DNA of 64,000 bases from Enterococcus alcedinis (GCF_014635985.1 NZ_BMDT01000001.1:1-64000); one strand, 5' to 3'; shown: positions 49,828 through 57,626, counted from the stretch's first letter. The notes: a model not told the origin generated them from the letters alone. Program-made: numbers and translations.

Positions 49828-50100
49828 ATGCAAAAAATATTAATTTCGACGGTTCGTGGTTATCAACGATTTATTTCTCCGTTATTCCCACCAAGTTGCC
49901 GGTATTATCCAACATGTTCTACTTATACAATTCAAGCGCTACAAACACATGGTGGTTTAAAAGGAAGCTTAATGGGAACTGCTCGGATTTTACGTTGTCA
50001 TCCTTTTGTTAAAGGTGGTATTGATTACGTACCATTAAAGTTTAGTTTAAAAAGAAACACAAGCGATAAAAAACAACCGAATTATACGTATAAAAAATAA
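49828..50100 (+). CDS. yidD: Membrane protein insertion efficiency factor YidD
   Basis: 90 residues. YidD assists insertion of membrane proteins with YidC. The family motif is complete: [20 protein letters not shown] followed by CSTYTIQAL, then [20 protein letters not shown]. Both cysteines are present. An amphipathic N-terminal helix binds the membrane. RBS AAGAGGG precedes the ATG. It is not next to yidC here. A structured, terminator-like region follows. Confidence 0.93.
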   Translation: MQKILISTVRGYQRFISPLFPPSCRYYPTCSTYTIQALQTHGGLKGSLMGTARILRCHPFVKGGIDYVPLKFSLKRNTSDKKQPNYTYKK

Positions 50101-50136
50101 AATGAGTGAAAAAAGCACGAAGAAAGATGAGTAACT

Positions 50137-50203
50137 ATCTAAAAGTGAGAGCCTGGGTTCTAGCTTTTTAGATGTTGATTTCTGTTTTTCTTCGGGCTTT
50201 TTT
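50137..50203 (+). terminator. Structured region after yidD, possible terminator
   Basis: ATCTAAAA (50137-50144) and TTTTAGAT (50166-50173) form a stem. A GGGCTTTTTT tail at 50194-50203 could pair instead with AGCC (50150-50153) inside that stem. It may simply be the yidD terminator. Confidence 0.4.
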
Positions 50204-50246
50204 GGTATTTTGATTGAATAAATACGAAAGATGACAGAATTAATCA

Positions 50247-50261
50247 AATATTCAGAAAATT
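50247..50261 (+). promoter_or_regulatory. CodY box upstream of livJ
   Basis: AATATTCAGAAAATT differs at one position from the CodY consensus AATTTTCWGAAAATT. It ends three bases before the -35 of the livJ promoter. CodY represses amino acid uptake genes when branched-chain amino acids and GTP are plentiful. Confidence 0.75.
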
Positions 50262-50264
50262 CAA

Positions 50265-50293
50265 TTGACAAGGCCAAAAAAGTTCGGTATATT
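50265..50293 (+). promoter_or_regulatory. Promoter of the liv operon
   Basis: Consensus TTGACA (50265-50270) and TATATT (50288-50293) at 17-base spacing, 42 bases upstream of livJ. Confidence 0.8.
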
Positions 50294-50334
50294 GAGAAAC
50301 ATATTCATTACCGAAAAAAAAGGGGGAAATATAT

Positions 50335-51519
50335 ATGAAAAAGAAATTAGCGTTTTTATTTGGGAGTCTCTTTTTGTTGGCGGCTTGTAGTGCAGGTCCA
50401 ACAAGTGGAAATGAGACGAATGGTTCTTCAAATGCAGGTGGTAGCGCAGATGCAGAAACAATTAAAGTGGGGTTAAACTTAGAATTGTCTGGTGCAGTAG
50501 CTGGATATGGTACCCAAGAAAAAGATGGCGTAGAATTAGCCGTTGAGATCATCAACGAAGCGGGCGGTATCTTAGGGAAGCAAGTGGAACTTGTAACAAA
50601 AGATAATAAATCTGAAACAAGTGATGCAGCGACTGTTGCAGCAAACTTAGCAACGAATGATAAAGTAGTTGCTATCATTGGTCCAGCGACATCTGGAGCG
50701 ACGAAAGCAGCGATTCCGAATATTACGAAAGCTCAAGTACCTTTAATTTCACCCTCAGCAACAGATGACTCAGTGACGATGAACGGTGATCAAGTCCAAG
50801 AGTATGTCTTCCGCTCAAGTTTTCAAGATAGTTTCCAAGGTGTCATCTTAGCAAAATATGCTCAAGATCAATTAGGTGCTAAAAAAGCGATTATTTTAGG
50901 TGATAACTCAAGTGACTACGCAAAAGGTTTATCTAAAGCCTTTAAGAGTGAGTACAAAGGTGAAGTTGTCCTAGAAGAAAACTTTACGAAGGGCGATAAA
51001 GATTTCCAAGCAATTTTAACAAAAGTTAAACAAACAGATTTTGATGTTTTATATATCCCAGGTTACTATGAAGAAGCCGGTTTAATTATTAAGCAAGCAA
51101 GAGAGCTTGGTATTGAACAACCAATTATTGGTGCCGATGGTTTTGGTGACGAGAAGATGGTTCAATTGGCTGGCGCTGAAAATGTTTCAAATGTCTTTTA
51201 TACAGGACACTTTTCAATTTTAGCACCATCAAATGATACTGTAGAACCGTTTGTTGAAGCATTCAAAGAAAAATTTGGTAAAGAACCTTCAACGTTTAAC
51301 GCATTGGCTTACGATGCGATGTTTATGATTAAACAAGCGATTGAGTCACAAGACGCAGCAGATGCCAAAGCGGTTACCAAAGGCTTAGCTGAACTAAAAG
51401 ACTTTAAAGGGGTAACTGGTAACATTACGATGGATGCGCAACACAATCCGGAGAAATCTTTAGTGGTTATCGGATTTACTGATGGAAAAGAAAGTTCTGC
51501 AGAAGTAATTAATCCTTAA
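50335..51519 (+). CDS. livJ: Branched-chain amino acid binding lipoprotein
   Basis: 394 residues. Lipoprotein signal with lipobox LLAAC (Cys at about residue 19), then a Gly/Ser/Asn-rich linker. The mature part matches the Leu/Ile/Val-binding (periplasmic-binding type I) family: VGLNLELSGAVAGYGTQEKD, GVELAVEIINEAGGILGK, IIGPATSGATKAA and IPGYYEEAGLIIKQARELGI. It captures substrate outside the membrane for LivHMGF. RBS AAGGGGGAAA is strong. A perfect terminator stem after the stop separates it from livH. Confidence 0.92.
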   Translation: MKKKLAFLFGSLFLLAACSAGPTSGNETNGSSNAGGSADAETIKVGLNLELSGAVAGYGTQEKDGVELAVEIINEAGGILGKQVELVTKDNKSETSDAATVAANLATNDKVVAIIGPATSGATKAAIPNITKAQVPLISPSATDDSVTMNGDQVQEYVFRSSFQDSFQGVILAKYAQDQLGAKKAIILGDNSSDYAKGLSKAFKSEYKGEVVLEENFTKGDKDFQAILTKVKQTDFDVLYIPGYYEEAGLIIKQARELGIEQPIIGADGFGDEKMVQLAGAENVSNVFYTGHFSILAPSNDTVEPFVEAFKEKFGKEPSTFNALAYDAMFMIKQAIESQDAADAKAVTKGLAELKDFKGVTGNITMDAQHNPEKSLVVIGFTDGKESSAEVINP

Positions 51520-51529
51520 AAAGGGAAGC

Positions 51530-51578
51530 AAAAAACTGTGACAAAATCGGCAGTAGAGGTTTTGTTACAGTTTTTTTT
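51530..51578 (+). terminator. Strong terminator between livJ and livH
   Basis: AAAAAACTGTGACAAAA pairs with TTTTGTTACAGTTTTTT over 17 bp (one G-U), loop 13 bases. It ends 31 bases before livH. Confidence 0.88.
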
Positions 51579-51608
51579 CAGAAAAACAATGAATTTGGAA
51601 GTGATCTT

Positions 51609-52511
51609 ATGGAAATAATCATTCAACAGTTGATTAACGGATTGTTTTTAGGCAGTATTTATGCGTTGATGGCTCTAGGTTATACAATGGTTTATGGGAT
51701 TATTCGCTTAATCAATTTTGCTCACGGTGAGATTTATATGATTGGGAGTTTTGTTGGTTATTTTTTAATCCATCAATTTAATGATTTAGGAATTCTTTCA
51801 GGCGGTATCGGTTTTTTTGTGGCAATGATTTTATCGATGGCGATTAGTGCGGCATTAGGTGTATTAATCGAAATCTTAGCTTATAAACCTTTGCGAGGGG
51901 CGACTCGAATATCGGCATTAATTACCGCTATTGGAGTTTCCTATTTATTACAAAACTTAATGATTTACTTTTTCTCGCCGGATACTCGTCCGTTTCCACA
52001 AGCGATTACTCGTAAATTGTACACGTTTGGTGGATTAAGTGTCAGTAATATTCAATTATTAATTTTAACGGTTTCTGTTAGTTTAATGATCTTGCTACAA
52101 ATTATCGTTAAAAAAACAAAAATGGGAAAAGCGATGCGTGCGGTAAGTGTCGATCCAGATGCGGCACAATTGATGGGAATTAATGTGAATCGTACCATTT
52201 CGTTTACCTTTGCTCTAGGTTCAGCCTTAGCCGCTGCTGGGGGGATGTTAATCGGTTTGTATTACAATTCGATAGATCCGATGATGGGCGTGGCTCCCGG
52301 TCTAAAATCGTTCGTTGCAGCTGTTTTAGGTGGTATCGGTATTATCCCAGGTGCAGCACTAGGTGGTTTTGTGATTGGTTTAATTGAAACGATGTCAACA
52401 GCCGTCGGTTTTTCAGATTATAAAGATGCGATTGTTTACGGTGTGTTAATTATTATTTTAATCATACGTCCTGCAGGTATTTTAGGCAAAAACGTAAAAG
52501 AGAAAGTGTAG
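51609..52511 (+). CDS. livH: Branched-chain amino acid permease LivH
   Basis: 300 residues, about eight membrane helices, LivH/BPD_transp_2 family. Signature YALMALGYTMVYGIIRLINF followed by AHGEIYM at the N-terminus and RAVSVDPDAAQLMGINVNR as the ATPase-contacting loop. Ends with IIRPAGILGKNVKEKV. It is preceded by AAGTGATCTT, a weak ribosome binding site, and a terminator, consistent with lower production than LivJ. livM starts 10 bases after its stop. Confidence 0.92.
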   Translation: MEIIIQQLINGLFLGSIYALMALGYTMVYGIIRLINFAHGEIYMIGSFVGYFLIHQFNDLGILSGGIGFFVAMILSMAISAALGVLIEILAYKPLRGATRISALITAIGVSYLLQNLMIYFFSPDTRPFPQAITRKLYTFGGLSVSNIQLLILTVSVSLMILLQIIVKKTKMGKAMRAVSVDPDAAQLMGINVNRTISFTFALGSALAAAGGMLIGLYYNSIDPMMGVAPGLKSFVAAVLGGIGIIPGAALGGFVIGLIETMSTAVGFSDYKDAIVYGVLIIILIIRPAGILGKNVKEKV

Positions 52512-52520
52512 GTGGATAGG

Positions 52521-53498
52521 ATGAAAAAAAATATCAAATATACGCTTACGTGGACAGTTCTTACGGCAGGCCTTTATTTTGTACTCTTCTTTTTATACAA
52601 CACCGGGAAAATTAACATTTTTACGGATGCGGTCATTGCCAATATTGGAATTAATATTGTGCTAGCGGTTAGTTTAAACTTGATTATTGGTTTTGGGGGA
52701 CAATTTTCGCTAGGCCATGCAGGTTTTATGGCAATTGGCGCGTATGCGACGGCAATTCTGACTTCTAAAAGTCCTAGTTTTGGTTCTTTTGTAATCAGTA
52801 TGTTGATTGGAATGATTCTTTCAGGCGTGATTGCACTCGTTGTTGGTATTCCAACTTTACGTTTAAAAGGGGATTATCTAGCGATTGCGACGCTCGGCGT
52901 TTCGGAGATTATTCGAATTTTCATTATTAACTTTAGTGATCTAACGAATGGGCCTTCAGGGATCTTTGGTTTAACGCAATATAGTAATTGGCAAATTATT
53001 TTTGTTGTGATGGTGTTAACGATTGTCTTTATTTCCAACTATATGAATAGTAGTTACGGACGTAAAACGCTATCGGTTCGTGAAGATGAGATCGCAGCAG
53101 AAGCGATGGGTGTCAATACAACCCGTTTTAAAGTTTTAGCTTTTGTGATCGGTGGCATGTTCGCCAGCGTTGGTGGAAGCTTATACGCTAGTTATCAGCA
53201 ATCAGTTTTTCCAAGTGACTTTACTTTTATGAAATCAATCGATATTTTAATCATTGTTGTCTTTGGAGGGATTGGAAGTACCACAGGAGCGGTTGTTTCA
53301 GCAGTTGTTTTAGGATTCATTAATATGTATCTACAAGAGCTGGGCAGCTTACGAATGATCTTCTATGCATTAGCAATTATTTTGATTATGATTTTTAAAC
53401 CAAGTGGCTTGCTAGGAAGTAAAGAGCTTTCCATGAAGAAGCTATTTCAACGTTTTAATCGTAAGGGAGGGGATTCAAATGCCACTACTAACCGTTAG
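52521..53498 (+). CDS. livM: Branched-chain amino acid permease LivM
   Basis: 325 residues, LivM family. About nine hydrophobic helices; NLIIGFGGQFSLGHAGFMAI and REDEIAAEAMGVNTTRFKVL (ATPase-contacting loop) are the family patterns. The ATG at 52521 is preferred (AGGTGG five bases upstream); an in-frame GTG at 52512 overlaps that site. The 3' end overlaps livG by 20 bases. It pairs with LivH as the membrane heterodimer. Confidence 0.92.
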   Translation: MKKNIKYTLTWTVLTAGLYFVLFFLYNTGKINIFTDAVIANIGINIVLAVSLNLIIGFGGQFSLGHAGFMAIGAYATAILTSKSPSFGSFVISMLIGMILSGVIALVVGIPTLRLKGDYLAIATLGVSEIIRIFIINFSDLTNGPSGIFGLTQYSNWQIIFVVMVLTIVFISNYMNSSYGRKTLSVREDEIAAEAMGVNTTRFKVLAFVIGGMFASVGGSLYASYQQSVFPSDFTFMKSIDILIIVVFGGIGSTTGAVVSAVVLGFINMYLQELGSLRMIFYALAIILIMIFKPSGLLGSKELSMKKLFQRFNRKGGDSNATTNR

Positions 53499-54255
53499 TA
53501 AATTAACAAAAAACTTTGGTGGGTTAACGGCTGTTTCCCATGTGAATCTCGAATTATACGAAAATGAACTCGTAGGATTGATTGGACCAAACGGTGCTGG
53601 AAAGACAACTTTGTTTAACTTGTTAACGGGTGTTTATGAGCCGAGTTCAGGTGACGTCATTTTTGAAAATGAGGGCACAAAACAACGTTTAAATGGCATG
53701 AAGCCTTTTAAAATTGCCAATATCGGTTTGGCTAGAACGTTTCAGAATATTCGTTTATTTAAAGAGTTAACTGTCTTAGACAATGTCTTGATTGCGATGC
53801 GTGAAGTAGAAAAGAGCTCTTTTATTGCTAATATACTACGCTTGCCAAAGTATTATAAAACCGAGAAGACGTTAACGGAGAATGCTAAAAAATTATTAGA
53901 AATCTTTCAATTAGAAGATAAATTAGAGACGTTAGCACGTAATCTCTCTTACGGAGAGCAGCGTCGTTTAGAGATTGTGCGTGCGTTAGCGACACAACCC
54001 AAAATCTTATTTTTAGATGAACCGGCGGCAGGGATGAATCCCCAAGAAACGGCCGAATTAACTGATTTAATTTATCGTATCCAAAAAGAATTTAAGCTAA
54101 CGATTATTTTAATCGAACATGACATGAACCTTGTAATGGATGTTTGTGAACGCATTTATGTATTAGAGTACGGACAAGTCATTGCAGAAGGTACACCAGA
54201 TGAAATTAAAGGCAATCCTCGAGTCATTGAGGCGTATTTAGGAGGGGAAATCTAA
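53479..54255 (+). CDS. livG: Branched-chain amino acid importer ATPase LivG
   Basis: 258 residues. Walker A GPNGAGKTTLFN near residue 37, signature LSYGEQRRLEI near 157, Walker B ILFLDEPAAGMNP, switch His in IEHDMNLVM. The AAGMNP after Walker B and the C-terminal RVIEAYLGGE separate LivG from LivF. The start lies inside livM with AAGGGAGGGG upstream. The stop overlaps livF by one base. Confidence 0.93.
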   Translation: MPLLTVSKLTKNFGGLTAVSHVNLELYENELVGLIGPNGAGKTTLFNLLTGVYEPSSGDVIFENEGTKQRLNGMKPFKIANIGLARTFQNIRLFKELTVLDNVLIAMREVEKSSFIANILRLPKYYKTEKTLTENAKKLLEIFQLEDKLETLARNLSYGEQRRLEIVRALATQPKILFLDEPAAGMNPQETAELTDLIYRIQKEFKLTIILIEHDMNLVMDVCERIYVLEYGQVIAEGTPDEIKGNPRVIEAYLGGEI

Positions 54256-54956
54256 TGTTAACAATCGATAATCTATCGGTAAAGTATGGTCTGATTGAAG
54301 CGATTCATGATGTTTCCTTCCAAGTGAATCAAGGGGAAATTGTTTCGTTGATTGGCGCAAATGGCGCAGGTAAAACGTCCATTTTAAGAACGATTTCGGG
54401 CTTAGTACGTCCCGCAGCAGGAACGATTACTTTTGAAGGCGTGTCAATTGAAAAAGAGGCGCCGCAAAAAATCGTGAAGAAAGGTTTGTCACAAGTGCCA
54501 GAAGGCCGTCATGTTTTTTCAGGCTTAACGGTACAAGAAAACTTAGAGATGGGCGCTTTTTTACGTAATGATAATGAAATAAAAAATGACTATGAATCAG
54601 TCTACAGTCGTTTTCCGGTTTTAAAGGAACGAAGAAAGCAAGACGCAGCAACGCTATCTGGCGGTGAGCAACAAATGTTAGCAATGGGACGTGCGCTAAT
54701 GTCTCGCCCTAAATTATTACTATTGGATGAACCTTCCATGGGGCTTGCTCCGATTTTTATCCGTGAGATTTTCTCGATTATTCAAGAAATTAAAGCTCAA
54801 GGGACGACCGTCTTATTGATTGAACAAAATGCCAATATGGCCTTATCGATTGCGGATCGTGGCTACGTGCTAGAAACAGGGAAAATTGTGTTAGAAGGAA
54901 CAGGACAGGAGCTTTTAGCGAGTGAATCCGTGAAAAAAGCTTACTTAGGAGGATAA
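54255..54956 (+). CDS. livF: Branched-chain amino acid importer ATPase LivF
   Basis: 233 residues. Walker A GANGAGKTSILR near residue 34, the LivF motif QVPEGRHVFSGLTVQENLEM, signature LSGGEQQMLAMGRAL, Walker B LLLDEPSMGLAP. It starts within TAATG at the livG stop (translational coupling) with GGAGGGG upstream. It forms a heterodimer with LivG. The CBS-ACT gene follows after three bases. Confidence 0.93.
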   Translation: MLTIDNLSVKYGLIEAIHDVSFQVNQGEIVSLIGANGAGKTSILRTISGLVRPAAGTITFEGVSIEKEAPQKIVKKGLSQVPEGRHVFSGLTVQENLEMGAFLRNDNEIKNDYESVYSRFPVLKERRKQDAATLSGGEQQMLAMGRALMSRPKLLLLDEPSMGLAPIFIREIFSIIQEIKAQGTTVLLIEQNANMALSIADRGYVLETGKIVLEGTGQELLASESVKKAYLGG

Positions 54957-54959
54957 ATC

Positions 54960-55604
54960 ATGAGTGTAAAAGATTTTATGTCTAAAAATGTTATTACTGT
55001 AGAACCGCAAACACCTATTTTTGATGCGATTGATTTGATGAAAACACATCAAATTCATCGTTTGCCAGTAGTTACTGCTGGCAAACTCGTAGGTTTAATT
55101 ACCGAAGGAGTGATTCAAGGTGCATTACCTTCAAAAGCGACTAGTTTAAGTGTCTATGAAGTTAATTATCTTTTGAATAAAACGAACGTTAAAGATATTA
55201 TGATTAAAGAAGTTGAAACGATTACTCCAGATGCACTATTAGAAGATGGGATTGCCAAGATGCGTGCCAATAATATCGGTGTTTTACCAGTGATTGATGC
55301 GGATCAAGTTGTCGGGATTATTACAAATAATGATATCTTCGATGCGTTCTTAAAAATTACCGGGTATTATGCGGGTGGGACACGCGTTACCTTGTCGATT
55401 GAAAAAGACCATCATGGTATTTTAGCTGATATTACGAAAGTTTTAGCAGAAAACGAGTTAAGTATTTTAACGATTGTCGTTAATCGGGAGTCCGATCAAA
55501 CGATTGTTGAGATTCAAGTCGAGTCTAAATTACCTGAAAAAGTGGCAGAAACGCTAGTACATGCAGGTTATAAAGTGGTTAGTTCTGTTTTAACAAATCA
55601 ATAA
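54960..55604 (+). CDS. CBS-pair and ACT-domain protein, AcuB-like
   Basis: 214 residues. Two CBS domains (residues about 1-58 and 72-130; MSKNVITVEPQTPIFDAIDL, MIKEVETITPDALLEDGIAK) and a C-terminal ACT domain (about 138-213; VTLSIEKDHHGILADITKVL). CBS pairs bind adenine nucleotides, ACT domains bind amino acids. It is named AcuB in B. subtilis, where it lies in the acetoin cluster, but here it ends the liv operon, three bases after livF, with TTAGGAGG as ribosome binding site. That place suggests sensing of branched-chain amino acids and perhaps tuning of LivGF; this is inference. Confidence 0.85.
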   Translation: MSVKDFMSKNVITVEPQTPIFDAIDLMKTHQIHRLPVVTAGKLVGLITEGVIQGALPSKATSLSVYEVNYLLNKTNVKDIMIKEVETITPDALLEDGIAKMRANNIGVLPVIDADQVVGIITNNDIFDAFLKITGYYAGGTRVTLSIEKDHHGILADITKVLAENELSILTIVVNRESDQTIVEIQVESKLPEKVAETLVHAGYKVVSSVLTNQ

Positions 55605-55610
55605 ACAAGT

Positions 55611-55650
55611 GAAATACCAGGAAGTTCTGTGAAAGTTTTCTGGTATTTCT
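55611..55650 (+). terminator. Inverted repeat at the end of the liv operon
   Basis: GAAATACCAG and CTGGTATTTC pair perfectly around a 20-base loop. The T run is short (TATTTCTCAT), so termination is probable but not certain. Confidence 0.55.
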
Positions 55651-55711
55651 CATGTATTTATTATTTGATAACAGGTAAAGATATGTTAGAATGGAATTCG
55701 AGGTGATAATT

Positions 55712-55942
55712 TTGAAGAAAAACAAAGAAATTCAAATCCGTATGGAAGAAACAACACGTGTTCTGCAAGGAACCAAATACGATGTCACTGAATTACATAT
55801 TGGTAAAAAGAAAATGGGCGAGATTCTAGAATACGGACCAAAAGACTTCCGTACCTTCATGGACAGTGAAGCGATTGGTTCAAGTAAGACTTTCGAACTG
55901 GCGGTAGAGGCGATTATTCGTCAGTGGAATTTACACGAATAA
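55712..55942 (+). CDS. Small DUF2969-like protein
   Basis: 76 residues with a TTG start at 55712, preceded by GAGGTGAT; an in-frame ATG at 55691 has no site and would add seven residues. The sequence KNKEIQIRMEETTRVLQGTK and ELHIGKKKMGEIL, with IIRQWNL near the end, resembles the small DUF2969 family of lactic acid bacteria. That assignment is from memory of the pattern and is uncertain. It is soluble and of unknown function. Confidence 0.6.
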   Translation: MKKNKEIQIRMEETTRVLQGTKYDVTELHIGKKKMGEILEYGPKDFRTFMDSEAIGSSKTFELAVEAIIRQWNLHE

Positions 55943-55971
55943 AAACTTTTAAAAAAAGTTTAAAAAAACTA

Positions 55972-56000
55972 TTGCAATTTTATCAAAAGTTTTGTATTAT
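55972..56000 (+). promoter_or_regulatory. Promoter of the tRNA-Tyr/tRNA-Gln pair
   Basis: TTGCAA (55972-55977) and TATTAT (55995-56000) at 17-base spacing, 31 bases upstream of tRNA-Tyr. Confidence 0.7.
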
Positions 56001-56030
56001 AACTAAGTCAGGTTTTTTACCAGACATTTT

Positions 56031-56114
56031 GGAGGAGTAGCGAAGTGGCTAAACGCGACGGACTGTAAATCCGTTCCTTCGGGTTCAGTGGTTCGAATCC
56101 ACTCTCCTCCACCA
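56031..56114 (+). tRNA. tRNA-Tyr (GTA)
   Basis: Acceptor GGAGGAG/CTCCTCC, anticodon loop CTGTAAA with anticodon GTA, long variable arm (class II), T loop TTCGAAT. The 3' CCA is encoded at 56112-56114. Confidence 0.95.
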
Positions 56115-56115
56115 T

Positions 56116-56187
56116 TGGGGTATAGCCAAGCGGTAAGGCAAGGGACTTTGACTCCCTCATGCGTTGGTTCGAATCCAGCTACCCCAG
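56116..56187 (+). tRNA. tRNA-Gln (TTG)
   Basis: Acceptor TGGGGTA/TACCCCA, anticodon loop CTTTGAC with anticodon TTG, T loop TTCGAAT, discriminator G. It begins one base after the CCA of tRNA-Tyr; CCA is not encoded. Confidence 0.94.
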
Positions 56188-56191
56188 TTTT

Positions 56192-56222
56192 CTAGAGTAA
56201 CGATTCTTCGTTACTCTTTTTT
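56192..56222 (+). terminator. Terminator of the tRNA pair
   Basis: AGAGTAACGA pairs with TCGTTACTCT around a four-base loop, followed by TTTTTTA. Confidence 0.88.
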
Positions 56223-56281
56223 ATTTGAAAAAAAATGATTTTTAAGCTAACCTGTAGTAAATGATATAGGGAGTGAAGCGT

Positions 56282-56446
56282 ATGAAATTGACAAAAAAAA
56301 TCAAAGAAAAAGTAATTGAAACAGCAGAACACCTGTACGACTTATCTAAGAAAGATCTTTTCATTAATATTAGCAAAGATGGCGTTGAAATTAATGAAAA
56401 AAGACCTACTAAGCAAACGATTAAATGGCGTTCGAAAGGTCACTAA
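56282..56446 (+). CDS. Small hypothetical protein, 54 residues
   Basis: Open frame of 54 residues with ATG at 56282 and AGGGAGTGAAG upstream. The product begins MKLTKKIKEKVIETAEHLYD, is lysine rich (helical), and ends IKWRSKGH. No membrane segment or known motif. Support: a good ribosome binding site, isolation between two terminators, and length exactly filling that space. I do not recognise the family. Confidence 0.6.
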   Translation: MKLTKKIKEKVIETAEHLYDLSKKDLFINISKDGVEINEKRPTKQTIKWRSKGH

Positions 56447-56448
56447 AA

Positions 56449-56505
56449 TAACAAGAGAAGTTTTGACATCTTATTTTGTCAAAACTTCTCTTGTTATTTT
56501 ATTTT
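56449..56505. terminator. Long bidirectional terminator
   Basis: A perfect 20-bp stem (TAACAAGAGAAGTTTTGACA and its complement) with an eight-base loop, followed by TTTTATTTT. The right arm includes the stop codon of the convergent yigZ-type gene. Confidence 0.88.
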
Positions 56506-57123
56506 AGTTTCAGTGTACGAATACTCACCAAGTTCAAAAAGGACTTGGCCATTTAATAATTCGGTCACCTCTTCTTGTAACGGATCATTTTCGTCAATCA
56601 TGATACAAAAAGTTACATCAGAGAGAAATTGTGTATCTTTGACTGAATAACCTTTTCCTTCTATAAAATGTTGCAACTTATCAACCGCAGAATAATCAAT
56701 AGTGACAAAAATTTCTTGTTGCGGTTTCACTTCAACGATACCAATCTCCTTTAGTGCCTCAGAGACAGAAGTCGAATAGGCACGAATTAAACCGCCTGCT
56801 CCAAGTTTAATGCCACCAAAATAGCGTGTAACGACTGCTACAACGTCGACTATTTTGTTTTGTTTTAAGACTTCTAGCATCGGCACGCCAGCAGTTCCAC
56901 TAGGCTCACCATCATCGCTAGAGCGTAAAATCATCGCGTCTGGCCCGATAATAAAGGCGCTACAGTTATGATTGGCTTTCCAATGTTCTTTTTTGATGGT
57001 TTGAATAAATTCACGTGCTTCTTCCTCTGTTTTTACGCGTTGAAGAAAACATAAAAAGCGAGATTTTTTTATCTCAATTTCAACAACACCATTTTTTTCT
57101 ATTGTTCGATATGTTTCGAGCAT
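56494..57123 (-). CDS. YigZ/IMPACT family protein
   Basis: 209 residues of the UPF0029 (YigZ, YvyE, IMPACT) family. N-terminal domain: IEIKKSRFLCFLQRVKTEEE, NHNCSAFIIG, SSDDGEPSGTAGVPMLEVL and RYFGGIKLGAGGLIRAYS, all family signatures. The C-terminal DUF1949 ferredoxin-like domain covers about 140-205. Function in bacteria is unclear; the eukaryotic relative modulates translation control. It commonly lies beside comFA, as here. Read leftward from a good promoter at 57158-57186. Confidence 0.9.
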   Translation of the reverse strand: MLETYRTIEKNGVVEIEIKKSRFLCFLQRVKTEEEAREFIQTIKKEHWKANHNCSAFIIGPDAMILRSSDDGEPSGTAGVPMLEVLKQNKIVDVVAVVTRYFGGIKLGAGGLIRAYSTSVSEALKEIGIVEVKPQQEIFVTIDYSAVDKLQHFIEGKGYSVKDTQFLSDVTFCIMIDENDPLQEEVTELLNGQVLFELGEYSYTETKIK

Positions 57124-57157
57124 ATTTTTTCTCCATTTCTATCAGTCTATTGATTCT

Positions 57158-57186
57158 AGTATAGTCAAAAATGGTGAAGAATTCAA
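57158..57186 (-). promoter_or_regulatory. Promoter for the yigZ-type gene
   Basis: On the minus strand TTGAAT (57181-57186) and TATACT (57158-57163) at 17-base spacing. Confidence 0.65.
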
Positions 57187-57248
57187 TTTAGTACGGTTTG
57201 CTTTTTAGAGCAAGAAGCTGGATAATAGAAGATGAGGAGGGGAGTCGT

Positions 57249-57536
57249 TTGGTGGGAGGTAGAAAGAAATACGATGTGATAACGGATTATATTCGTCAAA
57301 ATGGCGGTACGCAAGTAACACTGACGTTCACTCAAATCGATGAGTTGCTCTTTCCTGCAAACGGTTTACCGAAGACGGCGAGAAAAACACTTGATTGGTG
57401 GGCAAATGATTATCGTTATCCTGAAAAAGGCGCTTACGCTTGGTTGAATGCGAACTATGAAGTCGTTCATGTCGATTTACTGAAGGAGTATGTTGTTTTT
57501 AGACCATTATTAAAAAGCGCGTGGTTATTAAAATAA
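57249..57536 (+). CDS. Small protein, DUF7662-like
   Basis: 95 residues from the TTG at 57249, which follows GAGGAGGGGAG at suitable distance; a longer frame from 57198 has no ribosome binding site. The pattern KYDVITDYIRQNGGTQVTLT followed by FTQIDELLF, then TARKTLDWWANDY, AYAWLNANYEV and VVFRP resembles the DUF7662 group of small soluble proteins, often found near toxin or restriction genes elsewhere. The assignment is from pattern memory. No partner is adjacent here; function unknown. Confidence 0.6.
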   Translation: MVGGRKKYDVITDYIRQNGGTQVTLTFTQIDELLFPANGLPKTARKTLDWWANDYRYPEKGAYAWLNANYEVVHVDLLKEYVVFRPLLKSAWLLK

Positions 57537-57548
57537 CGATAACGATAG

Positions 57549-57576
57549 TTGACAAAGTCGATCTTTGCTTTATAAT
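57549..57576 (+). promoter_or_regulatory. Near-consensus promoter for the PTS IIB gene
   Basis: TTGACA (57549-57554) and TATAAT (57571-57576), both perfect, 16-base spacing, 50 bases upstream of the start codon. Confidence 0.85.
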
Positions 57577-57626
57577 TTATTTAACTGAATGACGATGTTG
57601 AGAAGAAAAGGGAGAGAGTTTTGGAA

